Below are positions 1 to 9,143 of a stretch of DNA of 64,000 nucleotides, in pieces; position 1 is the stretch's first letter; every line of letters starts with the position of its first letter. Location of the stretch: positions 62,001-126,000 of the forward strand of contig JACKJI010000001.1 of the NCBI GenBank assembly GCA_020638035.1, given 5' to 3'. The position numbers and the translations under genes are program-made. This stretch comes from Hyphomicrobiaceae bacterium (GTDB lineage Bacteria; Pseudomonadota; Alphaproteobacteria; Rhizobiales; Hyphomicrobiaceae). The notes beneath the pieces are model-generated. The model searched no databases. It worked only from the letters and a program-made list of their open reading frames with translations, and was not told the origin of the DNA.

Positions 1-300
1 AATGCCTCGATGCCTTCACGGCAGCCAGGCACGCGATCGGAACTGGCGTCCCACGACGCAGATGACTCCGATCCCGTCGTCAAGCCGTGCACATGCGGCG
101 CCGAGGTTCCAGGTGAAGGACCGTGTATTTCGCCTGACGCATGCGCACCAACGGGACTGCTGGTGTCGCGCGACAAGCTGGTCGACGCGATGGAACGGTC
201 AGGATGGGTGCAGGCGAAGGCGGCGCGCATGCTGAATCTGACACCACGGCAGGTCGGCTACGCTTTGAAGCGCCACAACGTGCCGATCAAGCGCTTCTGA
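1..300 (+). CDS. nifA: NifA, C-terminal fragment (sigma-54-dependent nif activator)
   Basis: Only the last 99 codons are in the window, open from base 1 to the TGA at 298-300. The final 45 residues form a Fis-type helix-turn-helix (KLVDAMERSGWVQAKAARML, then LTPRQVGYALKRH), which in NifA binds the TGT-N10-ACA upstream sites. Before it lies a linker with four cysteines (CTCG... CISPDAC). Rhizobial-type NifA proteins have redox-sensitive cysteines in this area, but I cannot show that these are the equivalent ones. The position just upstream of nifB, in the same direction, and four matching NifA sites downstream support the call. The AAA+ and GAF domains would lie outside the window. Confidence 0.87.
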   Translation, partial: NASMPSRQPGTRSELASHDADDSDPVVKPCTCGAEVPGEGPCISPDACAPTGLLVSRDKLVDAMERSGWVQAKAARMLNLTPRQVGYALKRHNVPIKRF

Positions 301-455
301 ACCTTCGACATAGCGACATTCCCGTCGCCGATATCGCCGTCACCGATGCAGTGCGGATACCTCCCGAGTGCGAGGCGTCCGCACTTCGCATTTCCGGAGG
401 ACGCTGCGTACCGTCGTATCTGCCCCACATGGTGGTCCAGCCGGCCCGCCTCCCG

Positions 456-551
456 TGTTGGCTTTGCGACATGGCGTGTCGGCAATCGGCCGCCGACAAA
501 TCAAGCAAATCATCGCAATTACAATTGCTTATGCTTTGGCACCAGCATTGC
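456..551 (+). promoter_or_regulatory. NifA site plus sigma-54 promoter of nifB
   Basis: A -24/-12 element TGGCAC-N5-TTGC occupies 537-551, an exact match to the sigma-54 consensus. A NifA upstream activator TGT-N10-ACA lies at 456-471, about 66 bp upstream of the -24 box. Transcription should begin near 563, which puts the first in-frame ATG (572) almost at the 5' end and favours the nifB start at 614. Confidence 0.9.
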
Positions 552-613
552 AATAGGACCTACTGCGTTCAATGAAAAAGTCTTCCGGTGCTCAATCCGA
601 AAGTGAGGTGCGC

Positions 614-2101
614 ATGTCCGGCGAACTCATCAGCTTCGATGACCTGCTTGCAGATCAGACCTTAGATGACATGCGTTCCGAGATGGCGGCGGGATCAGGC
701 GGCTGCTCGTCTTCAAGCTGCGGTTCCAGTGCCGGCCCAGGCGACATGCCACCGGAGGTATGGGCCAAGATCAAGGACCATCCCTGCTACTCTGAGGAAG
801 CGCATCACTACTTCGCTCGCATGCATGTCGCGGTCGCGCCCGCATGCAACATCCAATGCAACTACTGCAACCGCAAATACGATTGCGCCAACGAAAGCCG
901 TCCCGGTGTCGTCTCGGAGAAGCTGACGCCCGACCAGGCATTGCGCAAGGTTGTCACCGTCGCCAATGAGGTGCCTCAGCTTTCGGTCTTGGGCATCGCC
1001 GGACCGGGGGACGCCTGCTACGACTGGAAGAAGACGAAGGCGACGTTCGAGGCCGTCTCGAAGGCGATCCCCGACATCAAGCTGTGCATTTCGACGAACG
1101 GTCTGGCGCTTCCCGATCATATCGAGGAACTCGCCGACATGAACGTCGACCACGTGACGATCACCATCAACATGGTGGACCCCGAGATCGGCACGAAGAT
1201 CTATCCGTGGATCTATTACAAGCATAAGCGCTACACGGGGCTCGAAGCCTCACAGATCCTGCACGAGCGGCAGATGCAAGGGCTTGAGATGCTGACCGAG
1301 CGCGGCATCCTGACCAAGATCAACTCGGTGATGATCCCCGGCGTCAACGACGAGCATCTCAAGGTTGTCAACGCCGAGGTGAAGAAGCGCGGCGCCTTCC
1401 TGCACAACATCATGCCGCTGATCTCCGACCCCGCGCACGGAACCCATTACGGACTGACGGGCCAGCGCGGGCCCACGCACGCCGAGCTGAAATCGCTTCA
1501 GGACGCATGTGCCGGCGGCGCCAACCTGATGCGTCACTGCCGCCAATGCCGTGCCGACGCCGTCGGCCTCCTCGGCGAAGACCGCGGCCAGGAGTTCACA
1601 CTCGACCAGCTGCCTGACGATGTCGTCTACGATGCCGCCAAACGCGATGCCTACCGCCAGGTCGTGGCCAAGGAACGCGGCGATCACGTCGCCGCCAAGA
1701 CACGGGCGATTGCCGAGCTGCAACAGGCGGCGGACCAGGCGATCCTTGTCGCCGTTGCGACCAAAGGCGGCGGCCGCATCAACGAGCATTTCGGCCACGC
1801 CAGGGAGTTCCAGGTCTACGAAGCGGGCCCTGAAGGCGTGAAATTCATCGGTCACCGCAAGGTGGAAGATGCCTACTGCCAGGGTGGTTTCGGCGAAGAC
1901 GCGACGCTCGACAGCGTCATCAAGACGCTCGACGGCGTCGATGTCGTGCTGTGCTCGAAGGTCGGCGACTGCCCGAAGAAGGACCTCGCGGCAGCGGGCA
2001 TTTCCGTCACCGACGAGCATGCCTTCGAATACATCGAAACGGCAATCTCCGGCTACTACGCGCGCCACTACGCACAATCCACGCAGGCACTCTCGGCGTA
2101 G
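614..2101 (+). CDS. nifB: NifB, FeMo-cofactor core (NifB-co) synthase
   Basis: A radical-SAM enzyme that fuses Fe-S units and inserts the central carbide to make NifB-co, the precursor of the nitrogenase cofactor. 495 residues from ATG 614, which has a GAGG ribosome site 5 bases upstream; the in-frame ATG at 572 lies about 9 bases from the predicted transcript start and is less likely. The SAM-cluster motif CNIQCNYC (CX3CX2C) is near residues 76-83, after the usual HPCYSEEAHHYFARMH block. From about residue 376 a NifX/NafY-like domain follows (ILVAVATKGGG, then INEHFGHA), the common two-domain form. First gene of a NifA/sigma-54 transcription unit that runs through fdxN and nifZT. Confidence 0.96.
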   Translation: MSGELISFDDLLADQTLDDMRSEMAAGSGGCSSSSCGSSAGPGDMPPEVWAKIKDHPCYSEEAHHYFARMHVAVAPACNIQCNYCNRKYDCANESRPGVVSEKLTPDQALRKVVTVANEVPQLSVLGIAGPGDACYDWKKTKATFEAVSKAIPDIKLCISTNGLALPDHIEELADMNVDHVTITINMVDPEIGTKIYPWIYYKHKRYTGLEASQILHERQMQGLEMLTERGILTKINSVMIPGVNDEHLKVVNAEVKKRGAFLHNIMPLISDPAHGTHYGLTGQRGPTHAELKSLQDACAGGANLMRHCRQCRADAVGLLGEDRGQEFTLDQLPDDVVYDAAKRDAYRQVVAKERGDHVAAKTRAIAELQQAADQAILVAVATKGGGRINEHFGHAREFQVYEAGPEGVKFIGHRKVEDAYCQGGFGEDATLDSVIKTLDGVDVVLCSKVGDCPKKDLAAAGISVTDEHAFEYIETAISGYYARHYAQSTQALSA

Positions 2102-2167
2102 CGGACTCAAATTCCCGCCGCCCGGCGGATGCCCAACACACAAGACTGGAATCGAAGGAGATCTGAC

Positions 2168-2362
2168 ATGGCCTACAAGATCGTTGCCTCACAGTGCACG
2201 GTTTGTGGCGCGTGCGAGTTCGAGTGTCCCACGGCCGCAATCAAGATGAAGGGTGACATGTACGTGATCGACGCCAAGAAGTGCGTCGAGTGCGAGGGCC
2301 ATTTCGACAAGCCGCAGTGTGCGGAGGTCTGCCCCGTCCCCAAGACGTGCATTCCCGCGTGA
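2168..2362 (+). CDS. fdxN: FdxN-type 2[4Fe-4S] ferredoxin
   Basis: A 64-residue ferredoxin with [12 protein letters not shown] and a second motif with the longer insert typical of the nif-linked FdxN family ([18 protein letters not shown]). It sits 66 bases after nifB. FdxN proteins feed electrons to nitrogenase and/or NifB. Start ATG 2168 follows AAGGAG (2155-2160). Upstream in-frame codons from 2129 lack a ribosome site and do not match the family N-terminus (MAYKI). Confidence 0.93.
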   Translation: MAYKIVASQCTVCGACEFECPTAAIKMKGDMYVIDAKKCVECEGHFDKPQCAEVCPVPKTCIPA

Positions 2363-2405
2363 CGCTCGCGAGGGGAAAGCAGTGCCAAGGCCTACGGAGT
2401 TCGCA

Positions 2406-3206
2406 ATGGCGGATGCTTCAGCGCGTGAGGGCGTCGAGGCCGAGGCGGTCGACTGGCTGGGCCGTCCGGTATCATGCCGCGATTGCCCGCACGAGGAGAT
2501 CCGGGCGGAAGGCCGTTGCGACCTCGGCCGGATCTGCGTGCGTGATCGTCGCTCCAAACGCATCGATCGCTTCTTTGCCAGCAACCCTGCGCTGGCCAAC
2601 CGCTATCTCGACCACAGGTATGGGGAGCTGCGCGTACTGGCGGCGAAGCATGCCAGCGTGTTCCTGATCCAGAAGCTGATCGACGACCCCGAGCCCGACG
2701 TCCGGGCGATGGTCGCTTATCGCCTGCCCATTGGCCGCATCGGGCAACTGAAGTCCGACGCGGATCGCAAGGTGCGGCTGGCAGTAGCGCAACGCGCTGT
2801 CGGCCAGGATCTTATCGATCTGCTCGGCGACGAGGACTATGCGGTTCGCTGCCTGGCTGCACGCCGTGTCGATCCAACCGTTCTGGCGATCGCGCGGCGC
2901 GATCCCGACAGCGACGTGAGGCGTGTCGTTGCCGTACGGATCTCGCAGGAGCTGCTCGTGCCGATGATGTTCGACGCCGACCCGCTCGTGCGGCTCGAAG
3001 TCGCCCGACGGCTCGAGCCGCATCGCCTCGAAGTGCTGGTGCACGATACCGATCTGCGCGTCCGCTATGTCGTCGCCGAGCGCTGCAGTCCAAACCTGCT
3101 GCACTATCTCGCCTACGACACCGATCCGGAGGTCCGCCAGATCGCACTCGCACGCGTGGCCAAGGAGATGGACGAAGAGGGAGGCCGCGATGGGTCTGGG
3201 ACGTGA
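2406..3206 (+). CDS. LRV / HEAT-like repeat protein with N-terminal 4Fe-4S domain
   Basis: 266 residues. The N-terminal part has a Cys cluster (CRDC ... CDLGRIC) as in the LRV_FeS4 domain of the Azotobacter leucine-rich-variant protein. The rest is a solenoid of about eight 23-25-residue alpha repeats with a recurring D-x-D/E-x-x-VR-x-x-VA-x-R pattern (for example DPEPDVRAMVAYRL, DPDSDVRRVVAVRI, DTDLRVRYVVAERC). Start ATG 2406 has GGAG 6 bases upstream. LRV genes occur in many nif clusters between fdxN and nifZ; a precise role is not established, though a scaffold for Fe-S or NifB partners is plausible. The last 17 bases overlap nifZ. Confidence 0.85.
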   Translation: MADASAREGVEAEAVDWLGRPVSCRDCPHEEIRAEGRCDLGRICVRDRRSKRIDRFFASNPALANRYLDHRYGELRVLAAKHASVFLIQKLIDDPEPDVRAMVAYRLPIGRIGQLKSDADRKVRLAVAQRAVGQDLIDLLGDEDYAVRCLAARRVDPTVLAIARRDPDSDVRRVVAVRISQELLVPMMFDADPLVRLEVARRLEPHRLEVLVHDTDLRVRYVVAERCSPNLLHYLAYDTDPEVRQIALARVAKEMDEEGGRDGSGT

Positions 3207-3516
3207 ACAGGAGGTCGAGATCTTCAAGCCACCGATGTTTCGCCCCGGCGAGAAGGTCGTCTCCCTGAAGCACATCCGCAACGACGGCACCGTGCGCGGC
3301 CGTGACATCGGCGAGATCGTCGTCCGCAAGGGCGAAGTGGGTTATGTGCGCGACATCGGCACATTCCTGCAGGCCTTCTTCATCTATGCCGTCGAGTGGA
3401 TCGATCGCGGCACCATCGTCGGAATGAGGGCCAAGGAACTCAAACGGTACGAGTCCGATACGGCAAGCACCGTCGATATGAAAACCCGCAGTGCAAACGG
3501 AGATCAGGCGAGATGA
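3190..3516 (+). CDS. nifZ: NifZ, P-cluster maturation protein
   Basis: 108 residues matching NifZ: FRPGEKVVSLKHIRNDGTVRG near the start, then GEIVVRKGEVGYVRDIGTFLQ and an IYAVEWIDRGTIVGMR block. NifZ assists formation of the second P-cluster on the MoFe protein. The ATG lies inside the end of the LRV gene after GAGGGAGG, so the two are translationally coupled. The stop overlaps the nifT start as ATGA. Confidence 0.93.
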   Translation: MGLGREQEVEIFKPPMFRPGEKVVSLKHIRNDGTVRGRDIGEIVVRKGEVGYVRDIGTFLQAFFIYAVEWIDRGTIVGMRAKELKRYESDTASTVDMKTRSANGDQAR

Positions 3517-3725
3517 AGATCATGGTTCGAAAGGTGGCCGCGGGCTACTCGGTCTACGTGCCCAAGAAGGACCTGGAAGAAGCCATCGTCGAGCACGAGC
3601 ATCCCACGCTCTGGGGCGGCTGGGTGCTTCTGAAGAATGGCTGGAAGCTCGAGCTGCCCGACATGTCTCCCGACACGAGACTGCCGATCACCGTCGAGGC
3701 AAAGAAGCTTCCGGAAGCCGCCTGA
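3513..3725 (+). CDS. nifT: NifT/FixU family protein
   Basis: 70 residues, the usual size for NifT/FixU, with the family pattern MKIMVRK...YVPKKDLEE...WGGWVLLKNGWKLELPD. Known nifT mutants have little phenotype, so its role is unclear. The ATG overlaps the nifZ stop (ATGA), showing coupled translation with nifZ. Upstream in-frame codons read through nifZ in another frame and were discarded. Confidence 0.93.
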   Translation: MKIMVRKVAAGYSVYVPKKDLEEAIVEHEHPTLWGGWVLLKNGWKLELPDMSPDTRLPITVEAKKLPEAA

Positions 3726-3776
3726 GTATACGCAGCAGACGCCCAACCCAAATGCGGCATGGCAAGGAGTGGCACG

Positions 3777-4655
3777 ATGGGCTCGACCGCACCTGTTTTG
3801 AACACGACGCTGGCACCGCCTGATATTGCGCGCCGGCGGCTTGGCGAGATCGCGCTCGAAGTCACCGCGGGCCGGATCATTCCCTACCTTGGGCCGGGCC
3901 TGCTCGATCTGTCGCCGGCGCCCCCCGTGCCGTCGACACCGGTAGCGCTGGCGATGGCGCTGCACGAACGGGTTCCGGTGGGCTCCAGGCTTCGCGGCAA
4001 CATGTGGGGCACAGCCCAGTTCATCGAGCAGCGCCGCCACAGGAAATCGTTGGTCGCATTCCTCGCCGACATCTTCGCCACGCCTGTTGTACCCGGCGCA
4101 CTCCATGAATGGCTGGCGCGGCTTCAGATTCCGCTGATCGTCGACACCTGGTACGACGGAGCCGCAGCACGCGCCTTCCGCGAGGCCGGCCGCACAGACT
4201 TCGTCGAAGTCCAGGGCGTCACTCGGGCACTCGAAACGCGTGACATATGGACCAAGACCTATGATGCCCAGGGCCACGAGACGAGCCCGGCGGCGGCTGA
4301 TCAATCGAAGACCATCATCTACGAACCGCACGGCTCGATTGCACCGGCACAGAACTTCCTTGTCGCTGACAGCGACTATGTCGAGGTCCTGACAGAGATC
4401 GACATCCAGTCGCCCATCCCCGACGTCGTGAAGTCACGGCGCAAAGGGCGCGGCTTCCTGTTCATCGGCTGTCGCTTCGACGACCAGATGCTGCGCACCT
4501 ATGCGCGCCAGATCATGAAGCGCTCGGGCGGACCGAGCTATATCGTTCTCGACTTCGCACCGACGCGAATGGAAGAGCGCTTCCTGGCCGAGCTGGGCAT
4601 TGAACCATTCGCGCTAAATCTCGCCGACGCGGTCGACGCTCTGACGCAGGCGTGA
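3777..4655 (+). CDS. SIR2-like domain protein, nif-associated
   Basis: 292 residues. The fold resembles the SIR2_2/SIR2-like family: a glycine motif near the N-terminus (GRIIPYLGPGLLDL), a central PHGSIAPAQNFLVADSDY segment (the family's HGS-x-x-D-Y block) and a C-terminal FLFIGCRFDDQMLR segment equivalent to the F-x-G-x-s-x-x-D-x-x-L motif. SIR2-like domains bind NAD, and several bacterial members are NADases. What this nif-linked branch does is not known to me. ATG 3777 has AAGGAG 7 bases upstream. It is the last gene of the nifB transcription unit, followed by a strong terminator. I see no transmembrane or signal sequence. Confidence 0.72.
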   Translation: MGSTAPVLNTTLAPPDIARRRLGEIALEVTAGRIIPYLGPGLLDLSPAPPVPSTPVALAMALHERVPVGSRLRGNMWGTAQFIEQRRHRKSLVAFLADIFATPVVPGALHEWLARLQIPLIVDTWYDGAAARAFREAGRTDFVEVQGVTRALETRDIWTKTYDAQGHETSPAAADQSKTIIYEPHGSIAPAQNFLVADSDYVEVLTEIDIQSPIPDVVKSRRKGRGFLFIGCRFDDQMLRTYARQIMKRSGGPSYIVLDFAPTRMEERFLAELGIEPFALNLADAVDALTQA

Positions 4656-4703
4656 TCGCACGACTGCGTCTGCAAACAGACCTCCATTGCAAACAAATTC
4701 AAA

Positions 4704-4740
4704 GCGGGCCGGCCCTTGGTGCCGGCCCGCGCTGCTTTTT
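4704..4740 (+). terminator. Rho-independent terminator ending the nifB-SIR2 unit
   Basis: A perfect 10-bp stem GCGGGCCGGC / GCCGGCCCGC with a 7-base loop (4704-4730), then GCTGC and five T residues (4736-4740). It lies 48 bases after the SIR2-like gene and upstream of the nifH promoter. Confidence 0.88.
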
Positions 4741-4786
4741 ACCGGCCCCTTGTGACTCCAGTCCGGCCGACAAGGCTGTCGGCGAA

Positions 4787-5875
<1,089 letters not shown>

Positions 5876-5944
5876 GCTCGAGGTCAAGCGCCGATCGCAG
5901 CGTTTGAACTCGGTCGTCGGCGCAACTTCTGATCATCGCCCGCA

Positions 5945-7429
5945 ATGGAGATGAACATGGACGATTATACCAATACGCCTGAATTCAACGAGCAGTTGAT
6001 CGAGGAGGTTCTCGCCGCCTATCCCGACAAGGCGAAGAAGCGGCGCAGAAACACCTCGACGTTGCGGAAGACAAGGGCACTGACGCCGAAGGACACGCGC
6101 GCTCAGCGAATGCGACGTCAAGTCCAACATCAAGTCGATACCGGGCGTCATGACGGTCCGCGGTTGCGCCTATGCCGGATCAAAGGGCGTCGTCTGAGGG
6201 CCCCGTGAAAGACACTGGTGCACATCAGTCATGGCCCCGTCGGCTGCGGACAATACTCCTGGTCGCAGCGCCGCAACTACTACATCGGCAAGACCGGCGT
6301 CGACAGCTTCGTGACGATGCAGTTCACGTCCGACTTCCAGGAGAAGGACATCGTCTTCGGCGGTGACAAGAAGCTCGAAAAGATTATCGACGAGATCAAC
6401 GTGCTCTTCCCGCTGGCCAACGGCATCACGGTCCAGTCCGAATGCCCGATTGGTCTCATCGGTGACGACATCGAAGCCGTCTCGCGCAAGAAGAACAAGG
6501 AGACGGGCAAGACCATCGTGCCGGTTCGCTGCGAGGGCTTCCGCGGCGTATCGCAGTCACTCGGCCACCACATCGCCAACGACTCGATCCGCGACTGGGT
6601 GTTCGAGAAAAAGCAGAGCGACTATGAGGCCGGCCCTTACGACGTCAACGTGATCGGCGACTACAATATCGGCGGCGACGCCTGGTCCTCGCGCATCCTG
6701 CTCGAGGAGATGGGGCTCAACGTGGTCGGCAACTGGTCCGGCGACGCGACGCTGGCCGAGATCGAGCGCGCACCCAAGGCCAAGCTCAACCTCATCCATT
6801 GCTACCGGTCGATGAACTACATCTGCCGGCACATGGAGGAGAAGTACGGCATGCCGTGGGAAGAATACAACTTCTTCGGCCCGACGCAGATCGCCGCGGC
6901 ACTGCGCAAGATTGCTGCTCACTTCGACGACAAGATCAAGGAAGGTGCTGAGCGGGTCATCGCCAAGTACCAACCGCTCGTCGACGAGATCATCGCCAAG
7001 TACAAGCCCCGCCTGGAAGGCAAAACCGTCATGCTTTACGTCGGTGGCCTGAGACCGCGGCACGTGGTGAACGCCTACGAGGATCTCGGAATGATCATCA
7101 CCGGCACCGGCTATGAGTTCGGCCACGGTGACGATTATCAGCGCACCGGACATTACGTGAAGGGTGGCACGCTGATTTACGACGATGTCACCGGCTACGA
7201 GCTCGAAAAGTTCATCGAAAAGAAGCGGCCTGACCTCGTCGGCTCGGGCATCAAAGAGAAGTACCCGGTGCAGAAGATGGGCATCCCGTTCCGGCAGATG
7301 CACTCGTGGGATTACTCCGGCCCCTATCACGGCTACGACGGCTTCGCGATCTTCGCGCGCGACATGGACCTCGCCATCAACAACCCGGTCTGGGACATGT
7401 TCGACGCGCCCTGGAAGAAAGCCGCCTGA
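5945..7429 (+). pseudogene. nifD: NifD (MoFe protein alpha subunit), N-terminal part frameshifted
   Basis: The gene starts near ATG 5945 (with alternatives at 5951 and 5957) and reads EQLIEEVLAAYPDKAKKRR, then loses frame near 6045. Further indels near 6105, 6196 (creating a TGA in the VVWGPVKD block) and 6214 separate it from the clean frame that runs from about 6218 to 7429. In the intact part I see [10 protein letters not shown] (P-cluster Cys), [16 protein letters not shown] (P-cluster Cys), [11 protein letters not shown] (FeMo-co Cys) and [20 protein letters not shown] (FeMo-co His). The first P-cluster Cys ([10 protein letters not shown]) is encoded in the damaged part. The reconstructed length, about 495 residues, is normal. 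Codon sense is preserved between the breaks, so error is more likely than old decay. Confidence 0.9.
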
Positions 7430-7532
7430 CGCAACGGTAGCGGGGCTCGTGCGCCCCGCTCCACACCCAACGATCTGAAACTCCCACAACGGCGCGTCTC
7501 GTATGGCGGACGGCCAACGATGGAGATTTGTC

Positions 7533-9071
7533 ATGCCTCAATCAGCAGAAAAGGTTCTCGATCATCGACCGTTGTTCCGTCAGCCGGAATATCAGGAGAT
7601 GCTCAAGAACAAGAAGGAGAAGTACGAAGGAGGTCACCCGGACGCAAAGGTCCAGGAGATCGCCGACTGGACGAAGTCCTGGGACTACCGCGAGAAGAAC
7701 CTCGCCCGCGAATCCTTGTGCGTAAACCCGGCCAAGGCGTGCCAGCCACTCGGCGCAGTGTTCGCCGCTGCCGGATTCGAGCGCACGATGAGCTTCGTGC
7801 ACGGCAGCCAGGGCTGCGTCGCCTACTACCGCTCACACCTCTCCCGCCATTTCAAGGAGCCATGCTCGGCCGTTTCCTCTTCGATGACGGAGGACGCCGC
7901 CGTCTTTGGTGGCCTCAACAACATGATCGACGGCCTCGCCAACACCAAGGCGCTTTATGATCCGGCAATGATCGCCGTCTCGACCACATGCATGGCGGAA
8001 GTCATCGGTGACGACCTCCACTCCTTCATCGAGCAGGCCAAGGGCAAGGGCTCCGTGCCACAGGACTATGACGTCCCCTTCGCGCACACCCCGGCCTTCG
8101 TCGGCAGCCACGTCAACGGCTACGACAACATGATGAAGGGCATCATCGAGCACTTCTGGAAGGGCAAGACGGCGACGCCCGGCACCAAGCTCAACATCAT
8201 CCCGGGCTTCGACGGCTACTGTGTCGGCAACAACCGCGAGCTGAAGCGCATCCTCGACCTTATGGGTGTCGAGTATACGTTCCTGCAGGACGCATCCGAC
8301 AATTTCGATACGCCATCCGACGGCGAGTACCGCATGTACGACGGCGGCACCTCGATCGACGAGGTGAAGAGTGCGCTCGACGCCAAGGCCTCGTTGTCGC
8401 TGCAGCACTACTGCACACCCAAGACGATGGAATACATCGAAGGATTCGGACAGACGACCGCCTCCTTCCACTATCCCATGGGCGTCCGCGCTACCGACGA
8501 ATTGCTGATGAAGGTCTCCGAACTCACCGGCAAGGAAGTGCCCGAGGCCCTGCGCATGGAGCGTGGCCGCCTCATCGATGCGATGGCCGATAGCCAATCC
8601 TGGCTGCACGGACAGAAGTACGCCATCTACGGCGATCCCGACTTCGTCTATGCGATGGCCCGTTTCGTCATGGAGACCGGTGGCGAACCGATCCATTGCC
8701 TTGCCACCAACGGCACCAAGGACTGGGAAGCGCAGATGAAAACACTGCTCGCGTCCTCCCCGTTCGGCAAGGGCTGCCAGGTGTGGGCCGGCAAGGATCT
8801 GTGGCACCTGCGCTCCCTGCTCGCCACCGAGCCTGCCGACTTCATCATCGGCAACTCCTACGGCAAGTACCTGGAGCGCGACCTCAAGATCCCGCTCATT
8901 CGTCTGACTTTCCCGGTCTTCGATCGGCATCACCATCATCGTTTCCCGACGATGGGCTATCAGGGCGCTCTGCGCGTTCTGGTCATGCTGCTCGATAAGA
9001 TCATGGACGTCATGGACGATGATACGAACGAGCCAGGCGTTTCCGACTACTCGTTCGACCTGACACGCTGA
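7533..9071 (+). CDS. nifK: NifK, MoFe protein beta subunit
   Basis: 512 residues. P-cluster ligands appear at the canonical positions Cys70 (KACQPLG), Cys95 (VHGSQGC) and Cys153 ([13 protein letters not shown]) when counted from ATG 7533, which supports that start; GGAG lies 7 bases upstream. The upstream in-frame ATG at 7503 adds 10 non-conserved residues. NifK pairs with NifD to form the alpha2-beta2 dinitrogenase. The frame is intact, in contrast to nifH and the start of nifD. Confidence 0.97.
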   Translation: MPQSAEKVLDHRPLFRQPEYQEMLKNKKEKYEGGHPDAKVQEIADWTKSWDYREKNLARESLCVNPAKACQPLGAVFAAAGFERTMSFVHGSQGCVAYYRSHLSRHFKEPCSAVSSSMTEDAAVFGGLNNMIDGLANTKALYDPAMIAVSTTCMAEVIGDDLHSFIEQAKGKGSVPQDYDVPFAHTPAFVGSHVNGYDNMMKGIIEHFWKGKTATPGTKLNIIPGFDGYCVGNNRELKRILDLMGVEYTFLQDASDNFDTPSDGEYRMYDGGTSIDEVKSALDAKASLSLQHYCTPKTMEYIEGFGQTTASFHYPMGVRATDELLMKVSELTGKEVPEALRMERGRLIDAMADSQSWLHGQKYAIYGDPDFVYAMARFVMETGGEPIHCLATNGTKDWEAQMKTLLASSPFGKGCQVWAGKDLWHLRSLLATEPADFIIGNSYGKYLERDLKIPLIRLTFPVFDRHHHHRFPTMGYQGALRVLVMLLDKIMDVMDDDTNEPGVSDYSFDLTR

Positions 9072-9077
9072 CATGGC

Positions 9078-9113
9078 GCCGGCGGGCGAGCACGTGATCG
9101 CTCACCCGCCGGC
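9078..9113 (+). promoter_or_regulatory. Hairpin between nifK and nifE
   Basis: Two 14-base arms (9078-9091 and 9100-9113) pair with one mismatch around an 8-base loop. No T-run follows, so it is unlikely to be a full terminator. It could limit read-through or protect the 3' end of nifHDK mRNA so that structural subunits exceed NifEN. Confidence 0.6.
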
Positions 9114-9143
9114 AACCGATCCTTGCAGAAAGCGGAGCCGCTC

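Noticed and set aside
1250..2143. Long minus-strand open frame opposite nifB (297 residues)
   Set aside because: It mirrors the codon pattern of nifB on the other strand; low-complexity Val/Asp/Leu-rich product with no motif. High GC makes such shadows common.
3504..4331. 275-residue minus-strand frame opposite nifT and the SIR2-like gene
   Set aside because: The plus-strand genes have ribosome sites and family motifs; this frame has none.
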